From: Sphingomonas flavalba
Lineage (GTDB): Bacteria > Pseudomonadota > Alphaproteobacteria > Sphingomonadales > Sphingomonadaceae
Direction of reading: 5' to 3'
DNA: 64,000 bases
NCBI RefSeq assembly: GCF_004796535.1
Contig: NZ_SPHY01000007.1
Location: 106,996 to 170,995, forward strand
Shown here: positions 8,692-18,216 of the stretch, one piece after another
How positions within the stretch are numbered: position 1 is the stretch's first letter
Layout: every line of letters begins with the position of its first letter
Program-made: the position numbers and the translations under genes
The notes under the pieces: generated by a model
Told to the model about the DNA's origin: nothing
The model's database searches: none
The model's input: the letters and a program-made list of their open reading frames with translations, nothing else

Positions 8692-9066
8692 TCAGGCCGG
8701 CAAGTCCGCGTCGCCTTCTTTGCGGGTGCCGGCGGCTTCCGCCGCGGCCTGTTCCTCCCGGTCGCGGTAGAGGGCGGCGCGGGCGAGCAGCATCAGCGTG
8801 ACCGGCGTCGTCGCGGTGACGAACAGCGCGATCAGTATCTCGTGCAGCACCGGGCGCGCCTGGAGCACCGAGAAGCACAGGGCGGAGGCGACAAGGATGC
8901 AGGCGACGCCGGCGGTGGTGCCCAGGGTGGGCGCATGGGCGCGCTGGTAGAAGGAGCCCAGGCGCAGCAGGCCGACCGAGCCGATCAGCGTGACCGCGGC
9001 GCCGAGAAGGACGAGGAAGGCGACGATGATCGCCGCCCAGGCGGGCAGATCCGGTGCCTGGATCAT
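8692..9066 (-). CDS. mnhG: Mrp cation/proton antiporter subunit G
   Basis: 124 aa with three hydrophobic helices: about 6-28, 40-62 and 70-92. The segment [21 protein letters not shown] is typical of MrpG (quoted by its ends GSVGLL and HAPTLG). A charged tail ends the protein. The ATG at 9066 overlaps the mnhF stop by 4 bp (ATGA). It is the last gene of a six-gene operon encoding the multi-subunit Na+(K+)/H+ antiporter of the inner membrane. Subunit G is required for assembly and activity in characterised Mrp systems. Confidence 0.93.
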   Translation of the reverse strand: MIQAPDLPAWAAIIVAFLVLLGAAVTLIGSVGLLRLGSFYQRAHAPTLGTTAGVACILVASALCFSVLQARPVLHEILIALFVTATTPVTLMLLARAALYRDREEQAAAEAAGTRKEGDADLPA

Positions 9067-9344
9067 TCGATAACCTCCCCGCGCATCAGGAATTTCGCCA
9101 GCGCCACCGTGCTGGCGAAGCCGAGCAGCGCGATCACCAGCGCCGCTTCGAAATAGAGGGTGCGGCCGGTCTGGATGCCGAAGGACAGCAGCAGCAGCAT
9201 CGCGTTGACGTAGAGCGCGTCCAGCCCGAGCACCCGGTCCTGCGCGCGCGGCCCCCGCGCCAGCCGCCAAGCGGCGCAGGCCATGGCCAGGCCGAGCAGC
9301 ACCTGCGCGGTGGTGATGGCAAGGGCGAGGAGCAGGGTGGTCAT
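9063..9344 (-). CDS. mnhF: Mrp cation/proton antiporter subunit F
   Basis: 93 aa, the usual length, with three membrane helices. The conserved core [15 protein letters not shown] follows the first helix; family members carry the same GP...DR..ALD motif with a buried Asp. Start ATG 9344 overlaps the mnhE stop (ATGA) and its own stop overlaps mnhG, so translation is coupled on both sides. In rhizobial nomenclature this is PhaF. Confidence 0.93.
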   Translation of the reverse strand: MTTLLLALAITTAQVLLGLAMACAAWRLARGPRAQDRVLGLDALYVNAMLLLLSFGIQTGRTLYFEAALVIALLGFASTVALAKFLMRGEVIE

Positions 9345-9829
9345 TCGAAAATGTCCATCAGCAGGCGTTCGTAACGGGTCTTGATCAACGCGATCAGCGC
9401 CTCTTCGTCGATCAGGTCCAGGACATGGATCAGCACCGTGCGCCGGGCCGGATCATGGCGCATCCACAGCGTGCCGGGCGTCGCGGTGATGATGATCGCC
9501 AGCATCGCCAGCCCGTAGCGGCTGCGCATGTCGATCGGCAGATTGACGAAGCCCGATGCGCGCGGCCGGGTGGCCGGGAACAGGATGATCCGCGCGACGG
9601 CGAGGTTGGAGCGGACGATATCGGCGAACACGGCGATCGCCAGGCGCGGGATGGCGCGGGACAGCCTGATCCGCAGCGGCAGCGGGCGCAGCGCCGCCAG
9701 CCCCTTGGCGGCGATCAGCGCGACCAGCGTGCCGAGCAGAAGATGGCCGGGCGACAGCGACTCGTTGAGCAGCAGCCACAGCAGAACGAGGGCGGCGATC
9801 AGCCAGGGATTGGGCAGCCGGCGGCTCAT
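9341..9829 (-). CDS. mnhE: Mrp cation/proton antiporter subunit E
   Basis: 162 aa. Two N-terminal helices (about 8-25 and 27-45) precede the conserved cytoplasmic part with [17 protein letters not shown] and [13 protein letters not shown], the TPGT element being diagnostic of MrpE. Start ATG 9829 overlaps the mnhD stop by 4 bp. A much longer in-frame extension upstream lies inside mnhD in another frame and is rejected. It is part of the AB-C-D-E-F-G antiporter operon. Confidence 0.93.
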   Translation of the reverse strand: MSRRLPNPWLIAALVLLWLLLNESLSPGHLLLGTLVALIAAKGLAALRPLPLRIRLSRAIPRLAIAVFADIVRSNLAVARIILFPATRPRASGFVNLPIDMRSRYGLAMLAIIITATPGTLWMRHDPARRTVLIHVLDLIDEEALIALIKTRYERLLMDIFE

Positions 9830-11445
9830 GGCAGAACCGCCCCGCCGTTCGCGCCCGGGGCATCCAGCACCGCGCTGGTGTAGAGCGCCGCGTCGCCCAG
9901 CGTGCGGGCGGCGCGTTCGATATACTCCATCACCGCGCCGGCCTGGACCATCAGCGCCAGGCAGAGGGCGAGCAGGATACCGATCGGGATCGCCTCGACG
10001 ATGCTGAGCTGCAGCTGCGGCCGCTCCGTCGGGGTCCATATCAGGTCGATACCGGCACGGGTCATCGCCACCACCGTCGCCAGCCCGGACAGGATGATCA
10101 GCGTGATCAGCGCCCAGACCGCCGCCGGCACGCTGCCGTCGCCCTTGAGCAGGCCGTCGATGATCGTGAATTTGGCGATGAAGCCGGACAGAGGCGGCAG
10201 GCCCGACAGCAGCAGGGCGCAGAAGATGAAGCCGCCGCCGAGCACCGCGATCGTCGCGGGAATGGCGATGCCGATCTCGTCCTCTTCCTCCTCCAGCGCG
10301 CCGATATATTCGTCCTCGAAAACCGGCTCGGCGATGGCCTGGACGGCTTCGTCCTCGCCGCCGCGCCCGATCGGCTCGATGATCAGGTAGAAGGCGCTGA
10401 CCGCAAGCGTCGAACTGACGAGGTAGAACAGCGCCGCCGCTACCACCGTCGGCCGCCCCGTGCCGAGCGCGGCGAGCAGGATGCCGGTCGAGATCAGCAC
10501 GTAATGGCCGGCCAGCCGGACCAGCGTCTGTGACGACAGCACGCCGAGCGTGCCGTAGAGGATCGTCGCCAGCCCGCCGAACAGCATCCACTCGTCGGCG
10601 AAATCCGCCGCCCGCCCGGCGCCGTCGCCGAACAGCAGCGTCGTCAGCCGCAGGATCACGTAGATGCCGACCTTGCTCAGGATGGAGAACATCGCCGCGA
10701 CCGGCGGCGCGGCGGCGGCGTAGGTGCTGGGCAGCCAGAAGCACAGCGGCCACATCCCCGCCTTGACCAGGAAGGCGGTCCCGAGGATGGCGGCGCCGCC
10801 TTCGAGCAGCATCAGATCCTCTCGCGGCACCAGCGGGACACGGGCGGCGAGATCGGCCATGTTGAGCGTGCCGGTGACGCTGTAGATCAGGCTGACGCCG
10901 ATCAGGAACAGCAGCGAGGTGGCGACGTTGATCGCCACATAGTGCAGCCCGGCCTTGGCGCGGGTGGTGCCGGACCCATGCAGGACAAGGCCGTAGGACG
11001 CGGCCAGCAGCACTTCGAAGAACACGAACAGGTTGAAGATGTCGCCGGTCAGGAACGCGCCGTTGACCCCCATCAGCAGCAGCAGGAACAGCGCATGGAA
11101 GCGCGGGCCGGCGCGGTCCCAGCGGGCCAGCGCATAGAAGAGCGAGGTGAAGCCCAATATGCTGGTCAGCAGCAGCATCAGCGCCGACAGCCGGTCGACG
11201 ACGAGCACGATGCCGAACGGGGCGGCCCAGTCGCCGAGCCGGTAGACCAGCGGCGCCGCCGCGACGCCATAGGGATCCGTGGCGCGCAGCAGCGCGATCG
11301 CGATGGCGAGCAGCGCGCCGGTCGTCGCGAAGCTCATCCAGCGTTTCAGCTTGCGGCGGCGCTCGTCGAACAGCAGCGTCGCCGCGCTGACCACCAGCGG
11401 CAGCAGGATCGGCGCGATCGCCAGATGGGCGGCCCAGCCGCTCAC
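9826..11445 (-). CDS. mnhD: Mrp cation/proton antiporter subunit D
   Basis: 539 aa, about 14 membrane helices, homologous to the NuoM/NuoN proton-pumping subunits of complex I. Seen motifs are FNLFVFFEVLLAASYGL near residue 130 with the conserved Glu of helix 5 (NLFVFFE), LVKAGMWPLCFWLPSTYAAA near 220 with the Lys of helix 7 (FLVKAGMWPLCFWLP), and a long acidic loop near 370-400 (EEEEDE) that is unusual for the family. The start is GTG at 11445, overlapping the mnhC stop (GTGA). With subunit A it forms the ion-translocating core. Confidence 0.94.
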   Translation of the reverse strand: MSGWAAHLAIAPILLPLVVSAATLLFDERRRKLKRWMSFATTGALLAIAIALLRATDPYGVAAAPLVYRLGDWAAPFGIVLVVDRLSALMLLLTSILGFTSLFYALARWDRAGPRFHALFLLLLMGVNGAFLTGDIFNLFVFFEVLLAASYGLVLHGSGTTRAKAGLHYVAINVATSLLFLIGVSLIYSVTGTLNMADLAARVPLVPREDLMLLEGGAAILGTAFLVKAGMWPLCFWLPSTYAAAAPPVAAMFSILSKVGIYVILRLTTLLFGDGAGRAADFADEWMLFGGLATILYGTLGVLSSQTLVRLAGHYVLISTGILLAALGTGRPTVVAAALFYLVSSTLAVSAFYLIIEPIGRGGEDEAVQAIAEPVFEDEYIGALEEEEDEIGIAIPATIAVLGGGFIFCALLLSGLPPLSGFIAKFTIIDGLLKGDGSVPAAVWALITLIILSGLATVVAMTRAGIDLIWTPTERPQLQLSIVEAIPIGILLALCLALMVQAGAVMEYIERAARTLGDAALYTSAVLDAPGANGGAVLP

Positions 11446-11786
11446 TGATCCCGATCCTCGCCGTCGACATGGTCGGTGCCGGTCAGCCCGCGCGAGATCA
11501 GCAGCATGACCAGCAGCAGCGCGGTCGTCGCGAAGGCGATGACGATCGCGGTCAGGACCAGCGCCTGTGGCAGCGGATCGGCGTAGAGGCTGGCGTCGAC
11601 GGTGTCGCCGCGCGCGATGATCGGCGGCGCGTCGGTGCGCAGGCGGCCGGAGATGAGGATGAACAGATTAACCGCATAGGATAGGAATGATAGGCCAAGA
11701 ATGACCTGAAACGTCCTCGGCCGCAGCAGCAGCCATACCCCGGACGCAGTCAGTATGCCGATGGCAAGGGCGAGGACGACCTCCAT
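11442..11786 (-). CDS. mnhC: Mrp cation/proton antiporter subunit C
   Basis: 114 aa with three helices, homologous to NuoK. GVWLLLRPRTFQVILGLSFL near residue 18 and SYAVNLFILISG near 37 are the family core. Start ATG 11786 shares one base with the mnhA stop (TGATG). The segment ADPLPQALVLTAIVIAFA near 75 is the conserved third helix and carries the PLPQALVLTAIVI signature shared with NuoK. Confidence 0.94.
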   Translation of the reverse strand: MEVVLALAIGILTASGVWLLLRPRTFQVILGLSFLSYAVNLFILISGRLRTDAPPIIARGDTVDASLYADPLPQALVLTAIVIAFATTALLLVMLLISRGLTGTDHVDGEDRDQ

Positions 11787-14698
11787 CAGGCGTCATCCTC
11801 CGTTTCCGCCGCCGGGTGGGCGGGGCGGGGGACGCGGATCGACTGGTGGGCGAGTGCGATCAGCACCACCACGGTTGCGCCGACGACCAGCGCGAACACG
11901 CCGATGTCGAACAGCAGCGCGCTGGCGACCGGGACGGTGCCGAACAGCGGCAAGTCGACATAGCGGAAATAGGAGGAGAGGAACGGGTGGCCGAACAGCC
12001 ATGCGCCGGCGCCGGTCAGCGTCGCCAGCAGCAGACCGATGCCGATCCAGCGCAGTGGACGGATGATCAGTTGCGATTCCACCTGACGGGTGCCCTTCGC
12101 CATGTACTGGATCAGGATCGCGATCGACATCGCGATGCCGGCGGCGAAGCCGCCGCCCGGGGCGTCATGGCCGCGCAGCAGGATGTAGATGGCGAAGACG
12201 ATGATGATGGGGAAGGAAATCTCCATCATGATGCGCGGGATCGCCAGATAGTCCGCCACCGTGTCGCCGATCTTGCGGTCGGCGTGGGCGTCGTCAAAGG
12301 CGTTCTGCACCCGTTGCTGGACCGGCGCCTTGACGCTTTCCGGCGCCGGACGGAAGCGGCGCAGCAATGAGAAGACGGTCAGCGCGACGATGCAAAGAAC
12401 GGTGATCTCGCCCAGCGTGTCGAAGCCGCGGAAATCGACGAGGATAACGTTGACGACATTGGTGCCGCCGCCTTCGACATAGGCGCGTTCGAGGAAATAG
12501 CGGGCGATGCTGTCGGGCGCCGGCCGCGTCATGATCGCGTAGGCGACAGCCGCCATGCTGAGGCCAGCGGCGATCGCGATCGCCAGGTCGGTGGACCGGC
12601 GCAGCAGCACGCTTGGCGGCCAGCGGTTGCCGGACCACATTTCCGGTAGCCGCTTCGGCAGCCAGCGCAGGCCGAGCAGCAGCAGCACGGTGGTGACGAT
12701 CTCGACCAGCAACTGGGTGATGCCGAGGTCGGGCGCCGACAGCCAGAAGAAGCTGATGCAGGTTGCGAGGCCGGCGCCGCCCATCAGGATCAGCGCGGCC
12801 AGCCGGTGGTATTTCGCCTGCCACGCCGCGCCGATCGCGCAGGCGCCGCCGATCAGCCAGATCAGCGCGAAGGCTGGGTCGATCAGTGTTCCCGGCGCCT
12901 CCCCCAGGCTGTAGCCGAAATGGACGAAAGGCAGGCCGCCGGCGACCAGCGCGATGCACAGCAGCAGGCGCAGTTGCGGCTGCAGGCGCACCGTGCCGAC
13001 GACCGCCTCGCAGGCCCGCGCGCCGGCGACGATCGCGCTCATCACCGCTTCGAACGTCTTGCGGCCCTTCAGCCGGCCGACGACCGGCGAGGATTTGGCC
13101 TCGTTCAGCGGCGTGCGGTAGATCAGATAGAGGACGGTGCCGCCGATCAGCGCGACGAGGCTCATCATCAGCGGCTGGCTGAAGCCGTGCCAGATCGCCA
13201 GGCTGTAGGCCGGGGTCTGCTCGCCGAGGATCGAGCGGACCGCGGTGGCGAGGTACGGGCCGATGGTCAGCGCAGGCAGCACGCCGACGACGAGGCAGGC
13301 GAGGACCAGGATCTCGACCGGCAGCCGCATCCACGGCGGCGCTTCGCCCGGCACGCGCGGCAGATCGGTCGGCGGCGGGCCGAAAAAGGTCTGGTGGATG
13401 AAGCGCAGCGAGTAGAGAACCGCGAAGGCGCTTGCCACCGTCGCCAGATAGGGCAGCGCCTCGTCGATATAGGTGCCGCTGTGTTCGGCCAGCGCCTCTG
13501 CCAGGAACATCTCCTTCGACAGGAAGCCGTTCAGCAGCGGCACCCCGGCCATCGCCGCCGCCGCGACCATCGCCAGCGTCGCGGTGATCGGCATCGCGCG
13601 GTAGAGGCCGCTCAGCCGGCGCAGGTCGCGGGTGCCGGTTTCGTGATCGATGATTCCGGCCGCCATGAACAGCGACGCCTTGAACGTCGCGTGGTTGACG
13701 GTGTGGAAGATCGCGGCGACCAGCGCGAGCGGACTGCCCAAACCTAGCAGCAAGGTTATCAGGCCAAGATGACTGATCGTCGAATAGGCGAGCAGCCCTT
13801 TCAGGTCCTGTTGGAAAATCGCCGACCAGGCGCCGAGCAGCAGCGTGGCGAGGCCGGTGGTGGTGACGAACAGATACCATTCGTCGGTGCCGGACAGCAC
13901 CGGCCACAGCCGCATCAGCACGAAGACGCCGGCTTTCACCATCGTCGCGGAATGGAGGTAGGCGGATACCGGCGTCGGCGCCGCCATTGCGTGCGGCAGC
14001 CAGAAATGGAACGGCACCTGCGCGCTCTTGGTGAAGGCGCCGATCAGGATCAGGATCAGCGCCGGCGTGTAGAGGCCGCTGGCTCGAACCCGGTCGCCCG
14101 ACGCGAGGATCGTGTCGAGGTCGTAACTGCCGACGATCCGCCCGAGCAGCAGCGCGCCGACCAACAGGCAGACGCCGCCGGCGGCGGTGACGACGAGGGC
14201 GATGCGGGCGCCGTCGCGCGCGCTCTGGTTATGGTGCCAATAGCCGATCAGCAGGAAGGAGAAGAGGCTGGTCAGTTCCCAGAAGAAGATCAGCTGGATG
14301 ATGTTGCCCGACAGGACGACGCCGAGCATCGACCCCATGAAGGCGAGCAGGAAGGAAAAGAAGCGCGGCACCGGGTCCGCCGACGACATGTAGTAGCGGG
14401 CGTAGAGGACGACGAGCGCGCCGATGCCGAGGACGAGGAAGGCGAAAAGCCAGGCCAGCCCGTCCAGCCGGATCTGCAGGTTCAGCCCCAGCGACGGCAG
14501 CCACTGGATCTGTTCGTGCACCACGCCGTTGCCGGACAGCGATGGGTAGAGCGCTATCAGGATCACCAGGCCGACCAGCGCGATCGTCCCCGCCAGCGCC
14601 GCCGCGGCGTTGCGGGCCCAGGTCGGCAGGAAGGCAGCGGCCAGACTGCCCAGAAACGGTAGAACGAACAGGATGAAGAGCGGCCATTCTTCGAGCAT
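11786..14698 (-). CDS. mnhA: Mrp antiporter subunit A fused to subunit B
   Basis: 970 aa. Residues about 1-500 are the NuoL-like antiporter core (FFWELTSLFSFLLIGYW near 133, LPHAMAAPTPVSAYLHSATM near 235). Then follow the extra C-terminal MrpA helices including DFRGFDTLGEITVLC. From about 820 a full MrpB domain is present (RGHDAPGGGFAAGIAMS near 850). Such fused AB subunits are typical of alphaproteobacterial group-2 Mrp/Pha systems. It is the first gene of the operon and faces a small XRE regulator across a 99-bp gap (14699-14797), where the promoter should lie. The antiporter exports Na+ or K+ in exchange for protons and supports pH and salt tolerance; the ion preference cannot be read here. 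Confidence 0.95.
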   Translation of the reverse strand: MLEEWPLFILFVLPFLGSLAAAFLPTWARNAAAALAGTIALVGLVILIALYPSLSGNGVVHEQIQWLPSLGLNLQIRLDGLAWLFAFLVLGIGALVVLYARYYMSSADPVPRFFSFLLAFMGSMLGVVLSGNIIQLIFFWELTSLFSFLLIGYWHHNQSARDGARIALVVTAAGGVCLLVGALLLGRIVGSYDLDTILASGDRVRASGLYTPALILILIGAFTKSAQVPFHFWLPHAMAAPTPVSAYLHSATMVKAGVFVLMRLWPVLSGTDEWYLFVTTTGLATLLLGAWSAIFQQDLKGLLAYSTISHLGLITLLLGLGSPLALVAAIFHTVNHATFKASLFMAAGIIDHETGTRDLRRLSGLYRAMPITATLAMVAAAAMAGVPLLNGFLSKEMFLAEALAEHSGTYIDEALPYLATVASAFAVLYSLRFIHQTFFGPPPTDLPRVPGEAPPWMRLPVEILVLACLVVGVLPALTIGPYLATAVRSILGEQTPAYSLAIWHGFSQPLMMSLVALIGGTVLYLIYRTPLNEAKSSPVVGRLKGRKTFEAVMSAIVAGARACEAVVGTVRLQPQLRLLLCIALVAGGLPFVHFGYSLGEAPGTLIDPAFALIWLIGGACAIGAAWQAKYHRLAALILMGGAGLATCISFFWLSAPDLGITQLLVEIVTTVLLLLGLRWLPKRLPEMWSGNRWPPSVLLRRSTDLAIAIAAGLSMAAVAYAIMTRPAPDSIARYFLERAYVEGGGTNVVNVILVDFRGFDTLGEITVLCIVALTVFSLLRRFRPAPESVKAPVQQRVQNAFDDAHADRKIGDTVADYLAIPRIMMEISFPIIIVFAIYILLRGHDAPGGGFAAGIAMSIAILIQYMAKGTRQVESQLIIRPLRWIGIGLLLATLTGAGAWLFGHPFLSSYFRYVDLPLFGTVPVASALLFDIGVFALVVGATVVVLIALAHQSIRVPRPAHPAAETEDDA

Positions 14699-14734
14699 GG
14701 GCTATGGCTGCGCTTCGAGGTGCATCGTCGACCT

Positions 14735-14763
14735 TTGACTCTTGCTGGATTCCGGCCATTATG
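14735..14763 (+). promoter_or_regulatory. Possible promoter of the XRE gene
   Basis: TTGACT at 14735-14740 and ATTATG at 14758-14763 are spaced 17 bp, 35 bp before the XRE start. The -10 match is weak. The same gap must also contain the promoter of the mrp operon on the other strand; no clear box was found for it. Confidence 0.3.
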
Positions 14764-14797
14764 GTTGACTTTGCTGTCCCGAGGCAAGAGGCCAATC

Positions 14798-15067
14798 ATG
14801 ATATTGTTGCCTGAGCAATGTCGCGCCGCGCGCGGGTTGCTCAACTGGACGCAAGCGGAGCTGGCCTGTTCGGCCGGCATTTCCCGCAGCACGGTACGCG
14901 ATTTCGAAGGCGAGCGGCACGAACTCCACCGTGCGACCGAGGACCGGCTGATCCGCGCGCTGGAGGCGGCGGGCGTCGCGCTGTTGCCGCCGGGGTTCGA
15001 GGGGCCGGGTGTGCGGCTGCGCTGTGGCGGCGCCGCGCCGGCGGCGCCGCAGCGGCTGCACGGCTGA
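14798..15067 (+). CDS. Small XRE-family HTH regulator
   Basis: 89 aa. A Cro/C1 helix-turn-helix spans residues about 5-60: CRAARGLLNWTQAELA, then SAGISRSTVRDFE as recognition helix, and the ALEAAGVALLPPG ending common to a family of short alphaproteobacterial regulators. Start ATG 14798 is chosen because homologous proteins begin with this MILLPEQCRAARG segment; a frame extension to 14720 would add 26 atypical residues. The gene diverges from the mrp operon and may control it. It resembles the XRE gene at 47787 beside a sulfate permease. Confidence 0.85.
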   Translation: MILLPEQCRAARGLLNWTQAELACSAGISRSTVRDFEGERHELHRATEDRLIRALEAAGVALLPPGFEGPGVRLRCGGAAPAAPQRLHG

Positions 15068-15089
15068 GCCGTCGCGCCGGCCGGCCGGC

Positions 15090-17483
15090 CTATCGCTCCA
15101 GCGTTTTCGGCCAATCGGCGCGGCGCGGGCCACCGTCGCAATAGCGCGCGACGAGCCCGGTGACCTTGGGCAGGCTGGTCGCGCGGTCATAGCCGCTGAG
15201 CTGACCGGTTTCGGCGGAGCCACCGTAGATCGTGCGGGCTTCCCGCCAGTTGCGGCACGCGCCAGCCAGGTCGCCACCGTTGTAATGGTTGACGCCGAGC
15301 GTTTCCAGCGTCGCCGCCATGCTGCGCCGGGCGCCGGGGGCGTCGCCGGCGCGGGCGACGAGCGCGCGGTGTGCGGCCATCGCCTCCGCCTCCACCGCAT
15401 AGCTTTCGGCAAAGCGGCCGGTGTCGGCGAGGACCTGCGCGTAGACTTCGCCGCACAGCGCGACGAGTTGCGCGCCGCCGGCGTCGCCGGGATCGCGCGC
15501 CGCCGTGGCGCGGGCGAGCCGCATCGCCTCGCCGATCGCGGCCAGTGCCTCCGCATCGCGCTGGCTGGTGCGGTGAACGACGGCGCTGTACCAGAGCGAA
15601 ATCGCCAGCTTCCGCCGCAGGGACGGGTCGTCGGGGTGGCGTTCCAGCATCCGGCGGTTGAGCGCGACGGCACGTTCGAGCGCGGCGCGCGCCTCGTCGC
15701 TCCGCCCCGTCCGGTGCAGATTCTCGCCGAGCAGGCGCAGGTTGGCGGACAAGGACGCCAGCACGTTCTTGTCCGCCTGCAGCGCTGCCGGCAGCGCGCG
15801 GATAAACGTCTCTACCTGCTGATGGCCGGCCGCGGCCGCTGCGAAGTCGTTGTCCCAGTTGTAGCTTTCCGCCTCCGCCTGCAGCGCGACCGCGAGCTGT
15901 CGCGCCGTTTCCACATCGGGCGGCCGGATCGTCTCCAGCAGGCGGCGGGCGGTGACCGCCTGCCTGCGCGCGGCGGCGATCGCGTTGTTGTTATAGAGGT
16001 TCACCCCCGCCTGCTCGACCAGCAGCATGGCGTAGGCGCGTCGCGCGCCGGGGTCGCCCGGGTTCGCTTCGTGGAGCGGCTTCAGGATCGATTCGGCGCG
16101 GGCGAGCAGCGCGTTGGCGTCCTGATAGCGGCCGAGCTGCCCGGCCTGTCCGCTGCCCGTCACCTGGGCGAGACGCAGGAAGCCAAGCCCCGCTTCCTGG
16201 CGGACGTCGGCGGGCGCGTGCGGCATTGCCGCCAGCGCCTCCAGATAGGCGAGGCTCGACTGGGCCAGCGTCTGGCGCGCCTGCGTCGTGCCGCTGACCG
16301 CGCTGACCTGATCGAAGGCGTCGAACAGCATCGTCCGGGCAATCGCCCGGGTCTGGGCGAAGCGCCGGTCGGCCTCGGCGCGGGCCGCCTGCGCGCGGAT
16401 GTTGGCGAGCACGATCATCGTGACTGCGCCGATGACCAGCAGTACGGCCAGCGCCGCCGCCGCGACGCCGATCGGGTGGCGGGCGGCGAATTTGCGCGCG
16501 GTATAGGGCCAGCCGGCGTCCATCGCCGCGACCGGGCGGTTGCCGCGCCAGGCGGCGACGTCGGCGCGCAGCGCTTCCGCCGTCGGGTAGCGGGCGGACG
16601 GCGCGTCGGCGGTGGCGCGCGCGACGATCGCCCGGCGTTCCGGCGTGTCGCCCTCCACCAGCCTGTCGAGCAGCCGGCCGAGGGAAAAGATGTCCGCCGC
16701 GGTCGTCGTCTCGCCGCCGGCCAGCCGCTCCGGGGCGGCGAAACCCGGGGTCAGGCTGAGGCTGCCGACCGGGCTGCCGAACGGGCGTTCGACGTCGCCC
16801 TCGATGACCTGTGGGCGGGCGATGCCGAAATCGATCAGCTTCACCGTCCCGTCGCGGGTGACTAGCACGTTGGACGGTGTGATGTCCCGGTGGACGATCA
16901 GGTTGTGATGGGCGAAGGCGACCGCGCCGCAAACGTCCTCGAACAGGCCGAGGCGGGCATCGCGGTCGAGCGCGTTGTCGTGGCAATAGGCAAGGATCGG
17001 CTCGCCGTCGACCAGCTCCATGATGATGTAGGGGGCGCCGTCCTCCGTCGCGCCGCCGTCGTAGAGCCGGGCGATATTGGGGTGTTCCAGCCCGGCGAGC
17101 GTCTGGCGCTCTCGCTCGAACCGCTCGATCAGCCGGTCTGACAGCAGGCCGGGCTTGATCAGCTTGATCGCCGCCTGATGGGCGAAGTCGCCCCGGTCGC
17201 GCTCGCCGCGATAGACGGCGCCCATGCCGCCGCGCCCGATCCGCTCGACGATGCGGTAGCTGCCGACCCGTTCGGGCAACCGCTCATCCTCCATCGCATC
17301 GACCGCACCGCCGGTCTGCAGCGCGGCCATCTGTTCGGCCGCGAGCGTCGCCTTGACCCGGCGCAGCACGGTTTCCGGTTCGTGGGTCTGTGCTTCGATC
17401 CAGCGGTCGCGCTCACGCGCGGGCACGTCGGCCAGTGCCTCCAGCAGGCGAAGGACCCGGCGCTCCGTGCCCGGATCAGTCAC
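15090..17483 (-). CDS. Ser/Thr protein kinase with membrane helix and TPR-like tail
   Basis: 797 aa from a GTG start that overlaps the sigma-factor gene by 8 bp. The kinase domain covers about 75-320: Gly loop GRGGMGAVY at 83-91, Lys107, HRDITPSN at 198-205, DFG at 218-220 and APE at 250-252. The catalytic-loop Lys of HRDxKxxN is replaced by Thr while Asp200 and Asn205 are kept. A single helix at about 338-360 is followed by a TPR-like region to the C-terminus (NLRLLGENLHRTGRSDEARAALE type repeats). The pairing with an ECF-like sigma factor is a recurrent arrangement in which kinase and sigma form a signalling pair; the kinase probably senses with its extracytoplasmic repeats. The signal is unknown. 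Confidence 0.9.
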   Translation of the reverse strand: MTDPGTERRVLRLLEALADVPARERDRWIEAQTHEPETVLRRVKATLAAEQMAALQTGGAVDAMEDERLPERVGSYRIVERIGRGGMGAVYRGERDRGDFAHQAAIKLIKPGLLSDRLIERFERERQTLAGLEHPNIARLYDGGATEDGAPYIIMELVDGEPILAYCHDNALDRDARLGLFEDVCGAVAFAHHNLIVHRDITPSNVLVTRDGTVKLIDFGIARPQVIEGDVERPFGSPVGSLSLTPGFAAPERLAGGETTTAADIFSLGRLLDRLVEGDTPERRAIVARATADAPSARYPTAEALRADVAAWRGNRPVAAMDAGWPYTARKFAARHPIGVAAAALAVLLVIGAVTMIVLANIRAQAARAEADRRFAQTRAIARTMLFDAFDQVSAVSGTTQARQTLAQSSLAYLEALAAMPHAPADVRQEAGLGFLRLAQVTGSGQAGQLGRYQDANALLARAESILKPLHEANPGDPGARRAYAMLLVEQAGVNLYNNNAIAAARRQAVTARRLLETIRPPDVETARQLAVALQAEAESYNWDNDFAAAAAGHQQVETFIRALPAALQADKNVLASLSANLRLLGENLHRTGRSDEARAALERAVALNRRMLERHPDDPSLRRKLAISLWYSAVVHRTSQRDAEALAAIGEAMRLARATAARDPGDAGGAQLVALCGEVYAQVLADTGRFAESYAVEAEAMAAHRALVARAGDAPGARRSMAATLETLGVNHYNGGDLAGACRNWREARTIYGGSAETGQLSGYDRATSLPKVTGLVARYCDGGPRRADWPKTLER

Positions 17484-18036
17484 CGAACGCCGGGTTGATC
17501 AACGCGTCCGCCAGCCAGGCGCGCGCGGCGAACCAGCGGCGTTTGACCGTCGCCTCCGACACGCCGTAGACGGCGGCGATGTCGGCAAGGGTCATGCCGC
17601 CGAAATACCGCATCTCCACCAGTTCAGCGAGCTTCATGTCATAGGTCCCCAGACGCTTAAGCGCATCTTCGAGGGCAATCAGGTCATGCCGCTGTTCGCC
17701 TTCGACGCGGGTGGTCAGCTCGACCTTGAAATGCCGGCGCTTGCCGGCCCGCTTCGCGCGGGCATGATCGATCAGGATGTTGCGCATCAGCCGTGAGGCG
17801 AGGGCGAGGAAATGGGCGCGGTCGTTGATGCCGATATTGCCCTGGCGGACCATCCGCAGCACCGCGTCGTTGACCAGATCGCCGGTCGACAGCGACGCGT
17901 TCTGCTCGCCGCGCAGTTGGGCGGCGGCGATCTGCGACAGGGCGGGGTGGAGCAGCGCGACGAGCTGATCCCGCGCGGCGTCGTCGCCCTGGCGCCACGC
18001 CGCGAGCAACCGGTGGGAACTTTCCGTGTCGGCCAT
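17476..18036 (-). CDS. ECF-like RNA polymerase sigma factor
   Basis: About 186 aa. Region 2 (DLVNDAVLRMVRQGN near 53 and HFLALASRLMRNILIDHARAK near 75, given by their ends HFLALA and DHARAK) and region 4 (LVEMRYFGGMTLADIAA and GVSEATVKRRWFAARAW, the -35 recognition helix) are clear; there is no sigma-1.1 or region 3. Of three tandem start codons (GTG 18042, ATG 18039, ATG 18036) the last has AGGGGG at a suitable distance. No anti-sigma gene is adjacent; the overlapping kinase gene takes that place, as in the ECF43-type arrangement. The promoter it recognises was not identified. Confidence 0.9.
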   Translation of the reverse strand: MADTESSHRLLAAWRQGDDAARDQLVALLHPALSQIAAAQLRGEQNASLSTGDLVNDAVLRMVRQGNIGINDRAHFLALASRLMRNILIDHARAKRAGKRRHFKVELTTRVEGEQRHDLIALEDALKRLGTYDMKLAELVEMRYFGGMTLADIAAVYGVSEATVKRRWFAARAWLADALINPAFGD

Positions 18037-18216
18037 CATCACCCCCTGGTCGGCTGGGCAGAGCTATGAAAGCCGAACGGATTCGGCAAGCGGGAAGCAC
18101 CCTGCCGTAGCCGCCGTGCCGTTTCGGGACCGACCGCGCAAACCGGTCATATGCCGCAGTCAGGGGATTGAAATCGCGGCCGCATCCGGCCGGTGGAGGG
18201 ATGACAGGCCGGCCGG

